Positions 1 to 11,256 are shown, counted from the stretch's first letter. The stretch is DNA of 64,000 bases from Rhodanobacter fulvus Jip2 (GCF_000264315.1 NZ_AJXU01000031.1:1-64000), one strand, 5' to 3'. Numbers and translations: made by a program. Notes: generated from the letters alone by a model not told the origin.

Positions 1-115
1 GGGTTGGGGAGGGGTCGCTCTTTGCCCCGGCAAACCCAAAAGCGCCCCTCCTGACCTCCCCTGCGACCAAAGGAAGTCACTTTAAGGGCAAGCAGGGGAG
101 GAACCTGCTTGTGCC
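1..115. repeat. Edge of an interspersed CTCCCC/GGGGAG repeat
   Basis: No gene is visible here. The first 15 bases are the reverse complement of a stretch inside the repeat at 45.58-45.59 kb, and the CAGGGGAGG block near 100 matches the hairpin arms of the elements at 35.1 and 45.5 kb. It is probably a partial copy of that intergenic repeat family lying downstream of the leftward glycosidase gene; the rest lies outside the window. Confidence 0.55.
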
Positions 116-2245
116 TCACTGATGCCGCCGATTCGCCTCACGCACCGCATCGACAAACCCGCCAAACGGAATGTCGGTAATGCCCACCAGCCCCACGTGA
201 CTGTTCTCCCCATCGAGCAAGCGGCCGGTAACGGGCTGATCCAGATACTGGAACCAGTGCGCGCCCACGATCTGCGGATCATCGGCGGCCGCCGCCAGAA
301 AGCGTGTGTAGGCCTCGCCGCGTTGCGCTTCGCTCGCCACCGCCACCACGCCGTTGCCGAACGGTCCGCGGTCGTCGGAGCCGAAGTGGAATTCGCTGAT
401 CAGCACCGGCTTGTCCAGCGCGCGCATCGCGGCGGCATCGAAGCCGTGTTGCGGCAGGTCGGCGTAGACGTTGAAACTGACCACGTCGCAATAACGGGCG
501 CAGGCCGCCACCGCCTCCGGCGTATTCACCGCAAAGCGGCCGCCCAGGAACAGGTGATGCGGATCGTGCCGGTGGATGGCTTCCGCCACGGTGCGGAAAT
601 AGGCGTCCGCGTACTGCCGCAGCCACGCGCGATAGTCGTCGGCGATGGCCGGATGCGCCGCATTCGGCAGCGGCGCGGCAAAGCCGGTGGCGTCGAGTGC
701 GCTCCATGAGGTCAGCGCGATGCCCCAGGCGTTGGCCAGCGTTTCGGGTGCCACATATTTCTTGCGCAGTGCGGCGATGAACGCCTGCTTGGCCGGGCTG
801 GCCGCGTTGCCCGCCAGCGTGCCTTGCGCCAACCCCCAGCGCCCCTGCGCGCCCGCGCCGGCCCAGGCCAGTTCGTTGTCGGCGAAATAGCCCAGCAGCC
901 ACGGGTCGTCGCGCACGCCGGCGCTGGCCTTGATCACGGCGACATCGGTCGCCTGCACAAATCGCGGGTCGAACGGGTCGGGCATGCGGCCCCAGTAATC
1001 CAGCCCGCTGGCGACATTGGCGTAAGCGCCGGCGATATTGATCGAGCGCGTGTACGGCAGGCGATGCGCCTGCCCCAGCGCCGGGTCGCTCCAGTCGCCC
1101 AGGGTGTTGAAACCCCAGGCCTGCAGCCGATCCAGCGCGCGCGTGCGCCACGCGGCCAGCCAGCCCGCACCATCGACGCGATACAGGTTGGCCGCGTAGA
1201 AATCGAACCAGCGCCCGTGGTTGTAGCCGATGCCCTGGCTGGCGCCCTGCTCCGCGCTGCGATTGTCGCCCGTGCCGTAGAACGCGGCCCATTCGCCATC
1301 CTGCGGCGGCAAACCGGTGAACATGAACTCGCGGCCTTCGACATAGCTGCGCCCACCATCGGCGGCCACCGCGTTGACGCCCAGCGAGAAGAACGCGTGG
1401 CCAGCAGGCGTCACCAGATGCCAACGCTCGCCCAGCTTCTGCGTGTGGAACCAACCGGTCGTGGCGAGATTATGGACGTCCAGACGTCCACCGTACTCGT
1501 CCTGATCGGCGCGCATTCTGGCCTTGTCGAGTGCAACGCGCTCGCTGGCATGCGCGGCGCGCAGGGCGGCGTCGGACGCGATCTTCTCCGGCCACTGGCC
1601 GCGCGTGGCCTGGCCGTAGCGATCGACAATGCCGGTATAGGCGGCGCGCTGGAGCGCCTGCCCGGAAACCGCCTCGACGCGCCCGAACAGCAGTGTCTGT
1701 GGCGCCTGTGGTGCCGGCACCCCGAAGCGCAGTGTGTGCGCCGTACGCGGTTCAAGCCGGCCTTCCACCGTGGTGGCGAGAAGAACCGGCCTGCCGTCGT
1801 CGTCGAACGGCATCGGCGGCGCAACCTGCATGCCCATCTGACGTGGGCTCGTCGCATGCAACGGAATCACCAGCGTCTGCGGCGGTCCGGCCGGCAAACC
1901 CACCTGCGCGTGCAGGTGCTGGTCGGGGTTCGCCCCGCCGATGTCGATGGTCAGCGTGACCGACCACGGCATCGCGTTCTGCACCTGAACCTGCACCTGC
2001 AGCTCATCGCCGGCAGCCAACGCGTTGGCCGACGTCACCGTCAATGCCGGCGAGGCGGCCGCCTCGAAGGTGAAACGCTGCAGGGTGATACCGTCGATCA
2101 CCTGCGGTGCGCCGTCGCGGTGCACACGCTCCAGCGTGACGGGTGCCGTTGCGGCGGGCGCGGCCAGGTCAATCGGCGTCATCGATGCCTGCGCGTGGCA
2201 GCCGCACAACAGGCCCAGGCAACCGGCGAGGACAATCCGCTTCAT
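116..2245 (-). CDS. GH50/agarase-like glycoside hydrolase lipoprotein
   Basis: Predicted 709-residue secreted glycosidase. I chose the ATG at 2245 because it opens a lipoprotein signal peptide (MKRIVLAGCLGLLCGC, lipid-attachment Cys16); the 28 codons further upstream look non-coding. Residues of about 20-210 form a beta-rich N-terminal region, and about 265-700 a clan GH-A-like TIM barrel starting at GWFHTQKLGERWHLVTPAGH, typical of agarase-like proteins. Candidate acid/base is Glu458 in ADNELAW and candidate nucleophile Glu618 in LISEFHFG. The family call is by motif only. No other agar-degradation genes are near, so the true substrate may be another galactan or plant/fungal glycan. The upstream APC permease gene ends 84 bp before this start on the same strand. 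Confidence 0.75.
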   Translation of the reverse strand: MKRIVLAGCLGLLCGCHAQASMTPIDLAAPAATAPVTLERVHRDGAPQVIDGITLQRFTFEAAASPALTVTSANALAAGDELQVQVQVQNAMPWSVTLTIDIGGANPDQHLHAQVGLPAGPPQTLVIPLHATSPRQMGMQVAPPMPFDDDGRPVLLATTVEGRLEPRTAHTLRFGVPAPQAPQTLLFGRVEAVSGQALQRAAYTGIVDRYGQATRGQWPEKIASDAALRAAHASERVALDKARMRADQDEYGGRLDVHNLATTGWFHTQKLGERWHLVTPAGHAFFSLGVNAVAADGGRSYVEGREFMFTGLPPQDGEWAAFYGTGDNRSAEQGASQGIGYNHGRWFDFYAANLYRVDGAGWLAAWRTRALDRLQAWGFNTLGDWSDPALGQAHRLPYTRSINIAGAYANVASGLDYWGRMPDPFDPRFVQATDVAVIKASAGVRDDPWLLGYFADNELAWAGAGAQGRWGLAQGTLAGNAASPAKQAFIAALRKKYVAPETLANAWGIALTSWSALDATGFAAPLPNAAHPAIADDYRAWLRQYADAYFRTVAEAIHRHDPHHLFLGGRFAVNTPEAVAACARYCDVVSFNVYADLPQHGFDAAAMRALDKPVLISEFHFGSDDRGPFGNGVVAVASEAQRGEAYTRFLAAAADDPQIVGAHWFQYLDQPVTGRLLDGENSHVGLVGITDIPFGGFVDAVREANRRHQ

Positions 2246-2329
2246 GTTTCCGCCGTCTCGATCGAAACGTCGAGTATGGCGCGCGAAGGTGAAGCGCAGC
2301 CATCGCCGCGCGCACACCGAACGCAGCAT

Positions 2330-3658
2330 TCAAACCGCCTTGCGCCCTTCCAGCCAGCGCCAGCCGTAATACACCGGCACGCCCAGCGCGATGATCAACA
2401 GGCTCATGCCTGCGTCACCGGGGCGGTTGATCGCCGAGGCCACGATCACGCCGAACACGGTGATCACGAACACCAGCGGCAGCAGCGGATAGAACGGCAC
2501 CCGGTACGGCGCCGGGTCATCGATGAAATGCTTGCGGTACCAGAACAGCGTGGCGATGCCGAACACGTGGCCCAGCCATTCGCCCACCGTGGTGTAGTTG
2601 AGCAACTGGTTGAAGCTGCCCGACAGCGTCAGCACGATCGCCCACGCGCCCAGCGCCAGCAACGCGATCTGTGGCGCCCGCGTGCGCGCATCGATGCGCC
2701 CGGCCGCGCGAAAGAACATGCCGTCGGCGCCCATCGTCTGCAGCACGCGGGCGCCGCCGGCGATCGCGATGCTGCAGTAACCGAAGGTGGAGCAGGCAAT
2801 CCCCGCCGCGATCACGGTGGCGCCGTGCGGGCCGAACAGCTTTGCCATCAGGTCCGCCGCCGGGGCCTCGCTGGCGGCCAGGCCCGCATGGCCCAACCCG
2901 CCCAGATAGGCCAGGTTGGCCAGCACGTAGCAGATCACCACGCCGCCCATGCCCAGGCCCAGCGCGCGCGGCAAGGTGCGCTGCGGATCGCGCACCTCGC
3001 CCGCCAGGTCGTTGAGATAATGGAAGCCGCCGTAGCTGAAAAGCACCGGCAGCAATGCGCCCGCGAAGGCCCACGACGACACCGGTCGCGTGCTGTCGGT
3101 CGACAGCGCCAGGCCGAAGTTGCCGTCGGCCAGGATCAATCCGGCCACCACCAGCAGTGCCAGCGCGGCCAGCTTCAGCACGGTGAACGTATTCTGGATC
3201 AACGCACCGGCGCGGATGCCGAACAGGTTGACCCCCACGATGAACACGATCGCGCCCACCGCCACCGGCGACGCATAGAGCAGCGGCAGGCCGATCGCCG
3301 CACACAGGTAGCGGGCGAACATGGTGGCCACCGCGGCCACGCTGCCGGGGTAGTTGATCAGCGCCATCGTCCAGCCGAACAGGAACGCCGGCAGCAGGCC
3401 GAACGCCTCGCGCAGATAGACGTAGATGCCGCCCGCCTGCGGCCGCCGCGCGCCCAGCTCGGCGTAACACAGCACGCCGGCCAGGGTCAGCAAGCCGCCG
3501 ATCGCCCACAGGATCAGCACCTCCGTGCCCGAACCCGTGTTGCGCGCCACCGTGGCGGGCGTGAGGAAGATGCCGGCGCCGATGACGCCGCCGATCACGA
3601 TCATCGCCGCGTCCCAGGTGTTCAGGCGGCGGGCGTAGGCGGCAGGTTGGTTGGTCAT
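2330..3658 (-). CDS. APC family amino acid permease
   Basis: A 442-residue inner-membrane permease of the amino acid-polyamine-organocation superfamily, with about 12 hydrophobic segments. The first carries the family signature GGVIGAGIF (about residues 23-31), and a second conserved patch, PQAGGIYVYLREAFG, follows in the third segment. It should import or exchange an amino acid or related amine; the substrate cannot be read from the sequence. The ATG at 3658 is preferred over a GTG three codons upstream because AAGG lies 8 nt before it. It is divergent from dinB across about 130 bp and sits upstream of the agarase-like gene on the same strand. Confidence 0.85.
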   Translation of the reverse strand: MTNQPAAYARRLNTWDAAMIVIGGVIGAGIFLTPATVARNTGSGTEVLILWAIGGLLTLAGVLCYAELGARRPQAGGIYVYLREAFGLLPAFLFGWTMALINYPGSVAAVATMFARYLCAAIGLPLLYASPVAVGAIVFIVGVNLFGIRAGALIQNTFTVLKLAALALLVVAGLILADGNFGLALSTDSTRPVSSWAFAGALLPVLFSYGGFHYLNDLAGEVRDPQRTLPRALGLGMGGVVICYVLANLAYLGGLGHAGLAASEAPAADLMAKLFGPHGATVIAAGIACSTFGYCSIAIAGGARVLQTMGADGMFFRAAGRIDARTRAPQIALLALGAWAIVLTLSGSFNQLLNYTTVGEWLGHVFGIATLFWYRKHFIDDPAPYRVPFYPLLPLVFVITVFGVIVASAINRPGDAGMSLLIIALGVPVYYGWRWLEGRKAV

Positions 3659-3788
3659 GGCCGCCACCTTGCCATTGTGCAGGTGGTTTCGGCCAGCCCC
3701 ATTCGTACCGCGGGATCGGCCGTCGGCATCACTGCTGACACATGCCGGCAGTGGCCGGCTCTAGAATCCGGGCATCAGTATTCCGGTT

Positions 3789-4901
3789 GTGCGCGTGTCC
3801 GTTCCTCCACGAAAAATCCTGCATATCGACATGGATGCGTTCTACGCGTCGGTGGAGCAGCGCGACGATCCGTCGTTGCGCGGCAAGCCGGTGGCAGTGG
3901 CATGGCGAGGCGCGCGCTCGGTGGTGTGTGCGGCCAGCTACGAGGCGCGCGTGTTCGGCGTGCGCTCGGCGATGCCGGCGATGCGGGCCGAGCGCCTGTG
4001 CCCCCAACTGATTTTCGTGCCGCCGGATTTCGTGCGCTACAAGGCCGTGTCGCGGCAGATCCGCGAAATCTTCGCCCGCCACACCGACCTGATCGAACCG
4101 CTGTCGCTCGACGAAGCCTATCTGGACGTCACCCAACCGAAGACCGACCTGCCCTCGGCCACCGCCACCGCGCAGGCGATCCGCGCCGCGATCCGGGCCG
4201 AGACGGCGTTGACCGCATCGGCCGGCGTGGCGCCGAACAAATTCCTGGCCAAGATCGCCTCGGACTGGAACAAGCCGGACGGGTTGTGCGTCATCCGCCC
4301 GCACCAGGTCGAGGCGTTTCTCACGCCGCTGCCCGTGGGTCGCCTGCCCGGCGTGGGCAAGGTGATGGAGGCGAAACTGGCAGCCCTGGGCATCGCCACG
4401 GTGGGCGAGTTGCGCACCCACGCGCTGGCCGAGCTGGAGCAGCGCTTCGGCCGCTGGGGTCGCCGCCTGCACGAACTGGCGCAGGGCATCGACCACCACG
4501 CAGTCGAGCCCGAACGTCCCACCCTGCAGATTTCCGCCGAGGACACCTTCGAGCACGATCTGCCGCTGGACGAGATCGAACCGCACATCCGCCGCCTGGC
4601 CGAGAAGGCCTGGGCCGGGCACTTGCGCCAGCATGGCGCCGGGCGTCACGCCCGCGTGGCGCGCACGGTGGTGCTGAAGCTGAAGACCTCCGATTTCCGC
4701 ACGCTCACCCGCAGCCTCACGCCGGCCACACGGCCGGCGTCAGCCCACGCGCTGGCCGACATCGCCTGCGCGCTGCGCGACCGCGTGGATGCATCGGCGG
4801 ATCATCGCTATCGGCTGGTGGGCGTGGGCTTGTCAGGCTTCATCGAGGCCGAGGACGACGCCGCCCAGGGCGACCTGTTCGAAGACCACGGACAACCGTG
4901 A
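3789..4901 (+). CDS. dinB: DNA polymerase IV (Y-family translesion polymerase)
   Basis: A 370-residue Y-family polymerase that bypasses template lesions, normally held by the sliding clamp. The palm motif DMDAFYASVEQ (metal ligand Asp14) and SLDEAYLD (Asp108, Glu109) are intact. A helix-hairpin-helix patch (LPGVGKVMEAKLAALG) is followed by the little-finger domain after about residue 240. The C-terminal QGDLFEDHGQP resembles a clamp-binding QxxLF peptide (QGDLF). It starts with GTG at 3789, giving the family length of about 350-370. I looked for a LexA box upstream and found none. It is convergent with the glycine-zipper gene across a long perfect hairpin. Confidence 0.95.
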   Translation: MRVSVPPRKILHIDMDAFYASVEQRDDPSLRGKPVAVAWRGARSVVCAASYEARVFGVRSAMPAMRAERLCPQLIFVPPDFVRYKAVSRQIREIFARHTDLIEPLSLDEAYLDVTQPKTDLPSATATAQAIRAAIRAETALTASAGVAPNKFLAKIASDWNKPDGLCVIRPHQVEAFLTPLPVGRLPGVGKVMEAKLAALGIATVGELRTHALAELEQRFGRWGRRLHELAQGIDHHAVEPERPTLQISAEDTFEHDLPLDEIEPHIRRLAEKAWAGHLRQHGAGRHARVARTVVLKLKTSDFRTLTRSLTPATRPASAHALADIACALRDRVDASADHRYRLVGVGLSGFIEAEDDAAQGDLFEDHGQP

Positions 4902-4934
4902 CCGCGCGTCATGCCACGGACGGCATGGCCAGAC

Positions 4935-4974
4935 GTAGCATCTTATGGACGTCCAGACGTCCATAAGATGCTAC
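4935..4974. terminator. Perfect 19-bp hairpin between convergent genes
   Basis: The arms GTAGCATCTTATGGACGTC and its exact reverse complement are separated by only CA. It lies between the ends of dinB (+) and the glycine-zipper gene (-), so it could stop transcription from both sides, although no clear T-run follows. The core 21 bases (4943-4963) recur exactly at 1470-1490 inside the glycosidase gene. Confidence 0.7.
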
Positions 4975-4981
4975 ACGCACG

Positions 4982-5323
4982 TCAGTCCTCCACCTCGTGG
5001 CAACGGCGCTCGGTGGTGTAGTAGGTCTTCTTGTCCTGCGCATTCTTCTGCACGCGATTGCCCACGTAGCCACCGGCCACGGCACCGCCCACGGTGGCCA
5101 GGGTCTTGCCCTTGCCGCCGCCGACCTGGTGGCCCAGCAAGCCGCCGGCCACCGCGCCCACGCCGGTGCCGATCAGGCGTTTGTCGTCCTTCGAACCGTT
5201 GTGCTTGACCTGCACGTTCTCGCAGACGGTGTGGCGCTGGCCGGTCTGCGCGGCGGCCGGCGTGGCGGTCAGCGCCGGCACGGCCAGCGCGAGCGAGGCG
5301 ATCAGGGCGAAGGAGGCTTTCAT
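4982..5323 (-). CDS. Glycine-zipper 2TM envelope protein (17-kDa antigen-like)
   Basis: A 113-residue exported protein. The ATG at 5323 starts a clear signal peptide (MKASFALIASLALAVPAL, cleavage near residue 24-26). The mature part has a glycine-zipper pair, GTGVGAVAGGLLG and VGGAVAGGYVG (about residues 52-85), of the Rickettsia 17-kDa surface antigen type, which usually inserts in or lines the outer membrane. It ends in a charged tail with a Cys (RRCHEVED), and another Cys sits near the mature N-terminus (HTVCENV). Such proteins are often envelope-stress associated; the exact role is unknown. Confidence 0.8.
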   Translation of the reverse strand: MKASFALIASLALAVPALTATPAAAQTGQRHTVCENVQVKHNGSKDDKRLIGTGVGAVAGGLLGHQVGGGKGKTLATVGGAVAGGYVGNRVQKNAQDKKTYYTTERRCHEVED

Positions 5324-5458
5324 GGCGGGACTCCAGAGTGGCGATGCCTCTGGATATCCCGCCCTCCGTGACGGCCCGGTCAAGCCCGCGCCAGCCGTTC
5401 AGTGCCGGTTGGCGCTGGCCGCCGGGAACCCGGCGGCAGCGGGCCTTGGGGCCGCTGT

Positions 5459-7300
<1,842 letters not shown>

Positions 7301-7353
7301 GGTTTTTCCTCGGGAGTTGCGGGCTGGCGGCGTGTGGCCGCCGGCCACGGGAT

Positions 7354-8265
7354 TCAGGAGACAGGGATAGCGCGTTGGGGCCGCCGCAACTGCACGTCGC
7401 GCTGCGGCAGGGGAATCGTTATGCCGTGCGCCAGCAAGGCATCATGCAGCGCCCAGTTGTAGGCGGCCAGCGCGGCGCCGGGGCGGCGGGTGGCCTCGGC
7501 ATTCAGCCACACCACCAGCTCGAACTGCAGCGCCCAGTCGCCAAAGGCCACCAGTCGCACCTGCGGTGCCTTGTCGCCCTCGGCGTCCAGCGTGAACTTC
7601 ACTTCGTGCACGGCCTGAAGCGCGGCTTGCCGCACGGTTTCCTTGTCGCTGGCATAGGCCACGTGGAACGGGACCTTCAGGCGCCGGAAGCCCTCGCGCA
7701 CGGTCCAGTTGACCACGCGACCGTTCACGAACTCGGAGTTCGGCACCAGGATGTCGATGTCGTCGTTGGTGGTGATGCGGGTGGCGCGGATGTGGATGTC
7801 GCGCACGCGGCCATGCACGCCGGAAGCCAGGTCGACGAAGTCGCCCACCTTGAGGCTGCGGTCGAACAGCAGCACCACGCCGCAGACGAAGTTGTTGAAG
7901 ATGGCCTGCAGGCCGAAGCCCAGTCCCACGCCCAGCGCGCCGGCAAACACGGTGAAGCGGGCGATCGGGATGCCGCTGGCGTTCAGCGCCAGCAGCACGC
8001 CGACCAGCAACAGCAGGTAGTGCATCAAGCGTCCGAACACATAGATGGACGACAGGTTGACGTGCTCGTAGCGCCGCGCATAACGGCGCAGCAACTGCCG
8101 CACCAGCATCGACAGCAGCACGCACAGGCCGAACAGCAGCACCGCCGCCGTGAGCGACCCCACGGTCAGATCAAAGCCGCCGCCGCGAAACAGCGGGCGA
8201 TTCAACCACTCGCTGACCGGCGTAGCTGCGGGCTCCGCGGGAATCAGTGCCGCCGCCAGCAGCAT
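7354..8265 (-). CDS. MscS-family mechanosensitive channel
   Basis: A 303-residue small-conductance mechanosensitive channel homologue for osmotic-shock relief. There are about three membrane segments (near 36-58, 78-96 and 105-130). The last is a glycine/alanine-rich pore helix, GALGVGLGFGLQAIFNNF, leading into the beta domain LKVGDFVDL. The C-terminal cytoplasmic part (VKVP-like LKVPFHVAYASD, PQVRLVAFGDW) is typical. It lies between aceF (10 bp upstream) and lpdA (53 bp downstream) on the same strand, so it is probably in the PDH operon, an unexpected partner. Confidence 0.88.
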   Translation of the reverse strand: MLLAAALIPAEPAATPVSEWLNRPLFRGGGFDLTVGSLTAAVLLFGLCVLLSMLVRQLLRRYARRYEHVNLSSIYVFGRLMHYLLLLVGVLLALNASGIPIARFTVFAGALGVGLGFGLQAIFNNFVCGVVLLFDRSLKVGDFVDLASGVHGRVRDIHIRATRITTNDDIDILVPNSEFVNGRVVNWTVREGFRRLKVPFHVAYASDKETVRQAALQAVHEVKFTLDAEGDKAPQVRLVAFGDWALQFELVVWLNAEATRRPGAALAAYNWALHDALLAHGITIPLPQRDVQLRRPQRAIPVS

Positions 8266-8275
8266 GCGGCCCCCG

Positions 8276-9916
8276 TCACAGCAGCAGGCGGCGGATGTCG
8301 GCCAGCTGGTTGGCCACGAACACGGCGAAACGGGCGGCCAGCGCGCCGTCGATCACGCGGTGGTCGTAGGACAGCGACAACGGCAGCAGCAACCGCGGCG
8401 CGAACTCCTTGCCGTTCCATACCGGCTTCATCGCCGACTTGGACACGCCCAGGATGGCCACTTCGGGCGCGTTGACGATCGGCGTGAAATAGGTGCCGCC
8501 GATGCCGCCCAGCGAGCTGATCGAGAAGCAGCCGCCGGACATGTCGGCCGGGCCCAGCTTCTTTTCGCGCGCCTTTTTCGAGATCTCGCCCAGCTCGCGG
8601 GCCAGATCCAGCAGGCCTTTCTTGTCGCAGTCGCGGATCACCGGCACCACCAGGCCATCGGGCGTGTCCACCGCGATGCCGATGTGGAAATACTTCTTCA
8701 GGATCAGCTTCTCGCCGCTCTCGTCCAGCGAGGCGTTGAACTGCGGGAACGCCTTCAGCGCCGCCACCACCGCCTTGATCTGGAACACCAGCGGGCTGAT
8801 CTTGGTGTCCTTGTTTTCCGCGCCCAGCTGCTTGCGGAACGCCTCCAGCTCGGTGATGTCGGCGTCTTCGTGCTGGGTGACGTGCGGGATCATGGCCCAG
8901 TTGCGGGCCAGGTTGGCGCCGGAAATCTTCTGGATGCGCGACAGCGGCTTTTCCTCGATCTCGCCGAACTTGGCGAAATCGACCTTCGGCCACGGCAGCA
9001 GGCTGAGCCCGTTGCCCGCGCCCACCGCACCGCCGGCCACCGGACGCGCGCCGGAGGCCAGCGCGTGCTTCACATAGCCGCTCACGTCGTCGCGCTGGAT
9101 GCGGCCGCCGCGACCAGTGCCCTTGACCTGCGCAATGTCCACGCCCAGCTCGCGGGCAAACGCGCGCACCGCCGGGCTGGCGTAGGGCGCATCGCCGGGC
9201 ATCACCACGCTGGCATCCACCGGCGGACGCGCCACCGGCAGGTTGCTGCGATCGGCTTGCGGTGCGGGCGCAGCCGCCACGGGTGCCGGTGCCGGTGCCG
9301 CAGCGGCTGCCGGAGCAGCGGGCGCGGCATCGCCGCCCTCGATCATGGCGATCACATCGCCCTCGGAGAGCTCGTCGCCCACCTTCACCTTCAGTTCCTT
9401 CACCACGCCGGCGAATGGCGACGGCACTTCCATCGTGGCCTTGTCCGACTCCAGCGTGATCAGGCTCTGATCCTTGGTGACGGTGTCACCAACCTTGACC
9501 AGCACTTCGATCACCGGCACGCCGGAGTGGCCGATGTCCGGCACCAGCGCGGGGCGCACGCCGCCGGCGGATGGCGCGGGCGCGGCGGCGGCGGGCGCCT
9601 GGGGCGCCTCGGCCTGCCTGGCGGGCGCCGGGGCGGCGGCCTTGGGCGCTTCCTGGGCGGCGGGCGCGGCGCCAGCACCGTCGGCCTCGATGATGGCGAT
9701 CACCGCGCCTTCGGAGACTTCATCGCCCACTTTCAGCTTCACTTCCTTTACCGTGCCGGCGAACGGCGCGGGGACTTCCATCGTGGCCTTGTCCGATTCC
9801 AGGGTGATCAGGCTCTGTTCTTTCTCGACGCGGTCGCCGGCCTTGACCAGTACTTCGATGACCGGTACGTCAGCGTGGCCGATGTCGGGAACACGAGCTT
9901 CTTTGAGATCGGCCAT
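8276..9916 (-). CDS. aceF: Dihydrolipoyl acetyltransferase (PDH E2), two lipoyl domains
   Basis: A 546-residue core subunit of pyruvate dehydrogenase that moves the acetyl group from E1 to CoA. Two lipoyl domains (about 1-78 and 122-195) each carry [10 protein letters not shown] with lipoyl lysines 43 and 159, joined by Ala/Pro-rich swinging linkers. A peripheral subunit-binding domain follows ([15 protein letters not shown]...GTGRGGRI), then the catalytic domain ending in SYDHRVIDG, which holds the active-site His and Asp. The ATG at 9916 starts the lipoyl domain ([13 protein letters not shown]), with GGAG 9-12 nt upstream. First gene of aceF-mscS-lpdA. The 288 bp upstream (9917-10204) hold its promoter region; I see no gene there. 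Confidence 0.95.
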   Translation of the reverse strand: MADLKEARVPDIGHADVPVIEVLVKAGDRVEKEQSLITLESDKATMEVPAPFAGTVKEVKLKVGDEVSEGAVIAIIEADGAGAAPAAQEAPKAAAPAPARQAEAPQAPAAAAPAPSAGGVRPALVPDIGHSGVPVIEVLVKVGDTVTKDQSLITLESDKATMEVPSPFAGVVKELKVKVGDELSEGDVIAMIEGGDAAPAAPAAAAAPAPAPVAAAPAPQADRSNLPVARPPVDASVVMPGDAPYASPAVRAFARELGVDIAQVKGTGRGGRIQRDDVSGYVKHALASGARPVAGGAVGAGNGLSLLPWPKVDFAKFGEIEEKPLSRIQKISGANLARNWAMIPHVTQHEDADITELEAFRKQLGAENKDTKISPLVFQIKAVVAALKAFPQFNASLDESGEKLILKKYFHIGIAVDTPDGLVVPVIRDCDKKGLLDLARELGEISKKAREKKLGPADMSGGCFSISSLGGIGGTYFTPIVNAPEVAILGVSKSAMKPVWNGKEFAPRLLLPLSLSYDHRVIDGALAARFAVFVANQLADIRRLLL

Positions 9917-10204
9917 GAATGGCTCCTGGAAAATGGCGGGGACAATGGTGCGCCGCCGGAGGGGGATCGCGGCGGAAACAAGTGCCAATCATAACGAACA
10001 GGCGGGTCTTTCGCCCACTATGCGGCGGAGTATGCGGGTCGTGGGGACGCTCGGCGGCGACGCACCGGCCCATGACGGATGCGGTGGACGGATGCGATGG
10101 GCGGTGCGATGACGCGGGTCACGGATCGACGGCTGGGGTCGACTGCGGGGCGGCGGCGCCCGGGGCCGAAATCACCGGGGTTGCGCCTGGCGGGCAGCGC
10201 GTTC

Positions 10205-10534
10205 TCAGCGGCGCCGGTCGTCGATGTCACCTACCGTGCCATCGATGATGGTCACCGTGGTCAGGTGGTTGCCGCGGCGGTATTGCCACTGTTCGCCACG
10301 ATCGGCGTCGGTGATGACGCGCACGCCACGGCCGCGGCGCGACGGGGCGGGACGGCGTCGGAATTTGCGCGACGGCTTTCCCAGCAGCTCGACCACGCGC
10401 ATCACGCTGTCGCCGGTGGTGAGGACCTGGTTGCCGACGCGCAAGGTATTGGAGGCGAGGGCCGGCGTGCTGGCGAGGCCGAGCGCGCAGGCGAGTGCCA
10501 GTGCGAGCGGCAGGGAGGTGGTGGGTTTGGGCAT
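10205..10534 (-). CDS. DUF2845-type periplasmic protein
   Basis: A 109-residue exported protein. The ATG at 10534 gives a signal peptide (LPLALALACALGLASTPALAS). The mature part matches the DUF2845/SmpA-like pattern: TLRVGNQVLTTGDSVMRVVELLGKP, an Arg-rich loop, then EQWQYRRGNHLTTVTIIDG, and a basic end, DIDDRRR. Family members are small periplasmic beta-sandwich proteins of unknown role. It stands alone between aceF and the DUF924 gene, on the same strand as both. Confidence 0.75.
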   Translation of the reverse strand: MPKPTTSLPLALALACALGLASTPALASNTLRVGNQVLTTGDSVMRVVELLGKPSRKFRRRPAPSRRGRGVRVITDADRGEQWQYRRGNHLTTVTIIDGTVGDIDDRRR

Positions 10535-10669
10535 GGTCGTTCCCGATGGCGAGGTAACCCGTGATGGGCGTCGATCAGGCTGGCGCGGTGCGCCGCCGGG
10601 CGGTATCGGAAACCGCTGCATGTCCGCGAAGGGGTTCGCCGGCATCGGCGCCAGTGCGGCGCCGGTCGA

Positions 10670-11245
10670 TCAGAAGCCAGCGCCCGGCTGCGCCAGGTAG
10701 ATCGCCTCCTCCGCCGTCGACGAACGGCCCAGCACCGCGTTGCGGTGGGGGAAACGACCGAAGCGCTCGATGACGTCGCGATGGCGCCGCGCGTAATCGA
10801 GAAAGCCCTCGAACGATGCCCGCTGTTCCGGTTGGGATTCGGCGCGGAGCGCCTCGAACAGCGCCACCGAGCGGTGCTGCACGGCGAGATCCTCGGCGTG
10901 TTCCAGCGGGAGGTAGGCGAACACGCGCTGCAGCGGCGGCAGGGCCTGGTCGTCGCCGCGTTCGATGCCCGCCAGCGCCAGCGACAAGGCTTTGGGGTCT
11001 TGCGCCCAGGCCCGGGCATCGTTGCGGTGGAGGTTGCGGCTGAACTGGTCCAGCAGGATCAGCAGCGCCAGCCAGCCCAGCGGCGTACGCGTCCAGCCAT
11101 CGAGTTCACCGTCGGCCGCGGCGGTGGCGACGGCACCGAAACGGGTGCGGATCTGCGCGTCGAACGCGGCGTCGGCGGCAAACCAGTGCGCGGCGCTTTC
11201 CTCGGCAAACCAGAAGGCAAGCACGGCCTCGGCGGTCGGCGACAT
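10670..11245 (-). CDS. DUF924 family protein
   Basis: A 191-residue cytoplasmic protein with the DUF924 pattern: AVLAFWFAEE at the start, FDAQIRTRFG, then LLDQFSRNLHRNDARAWAQD (about residues 68-87) and the C-terminal FLDYARRHRDVIERFGRFPHRN. The family is all-helical and TPR-like, with no agreed biochemical role. The start at 11245 follows a good AAGGAAGAG ribosome site. Its start is 12 bp after the stop of the upstream four-helix-bundle gene, so the two are probably cotranscribed. Confidence 0.85.
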   Translation of the reverse strand: MSPTAEAVLAFWFAEESAAHWFAADAAFDAQIRTRFGAVATAAADGELDGWTRTPLGWLALLILLDQFSRNLHRNDARAWAQDPKALSLALAGIERGDDQALPPLQRVFAYLPLEHAEDLAVQHRSVALFEALRAESQPEQRASFEGFLDYARRHRDVIERFGRFPHRNAVLGRSSTAEEAIYLAQPGAGF

Positions 11246-11256
11246 GGGCTCTTCCT

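Noticed and set aside
3659-3788. LexA/SOS box for dinB
   Set aside because: CTG...CAG pairs exist (near 3732-3750) but with 11 or 14 bases between them rather than 10, and no match to a longer Xanthomonas-type LexA site.
4943-4963. MetJ operator
   Set aside because: It resembles tandem AGACGTCT boxes, but it lies between the 3' ends of two genes unrelated to methionine, and a second copy is inside a coding region.
824-4966. A 1380-codon open frame on the + strand
   Set aside because: It runs antisense through the glycosidase and permease genes and out of frame through dinB, all with clear domain motifs. Its composition (Arg, His, Gln, Gly rich) is that of a GC-driven shadow frame.
9100-9700. 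Low-complexity repeat in aceF
   Set aside because: The Ala/Pro-rich DNA encodes the usual swinging linkers of E2; it does not resemble the intergenic palindromes.
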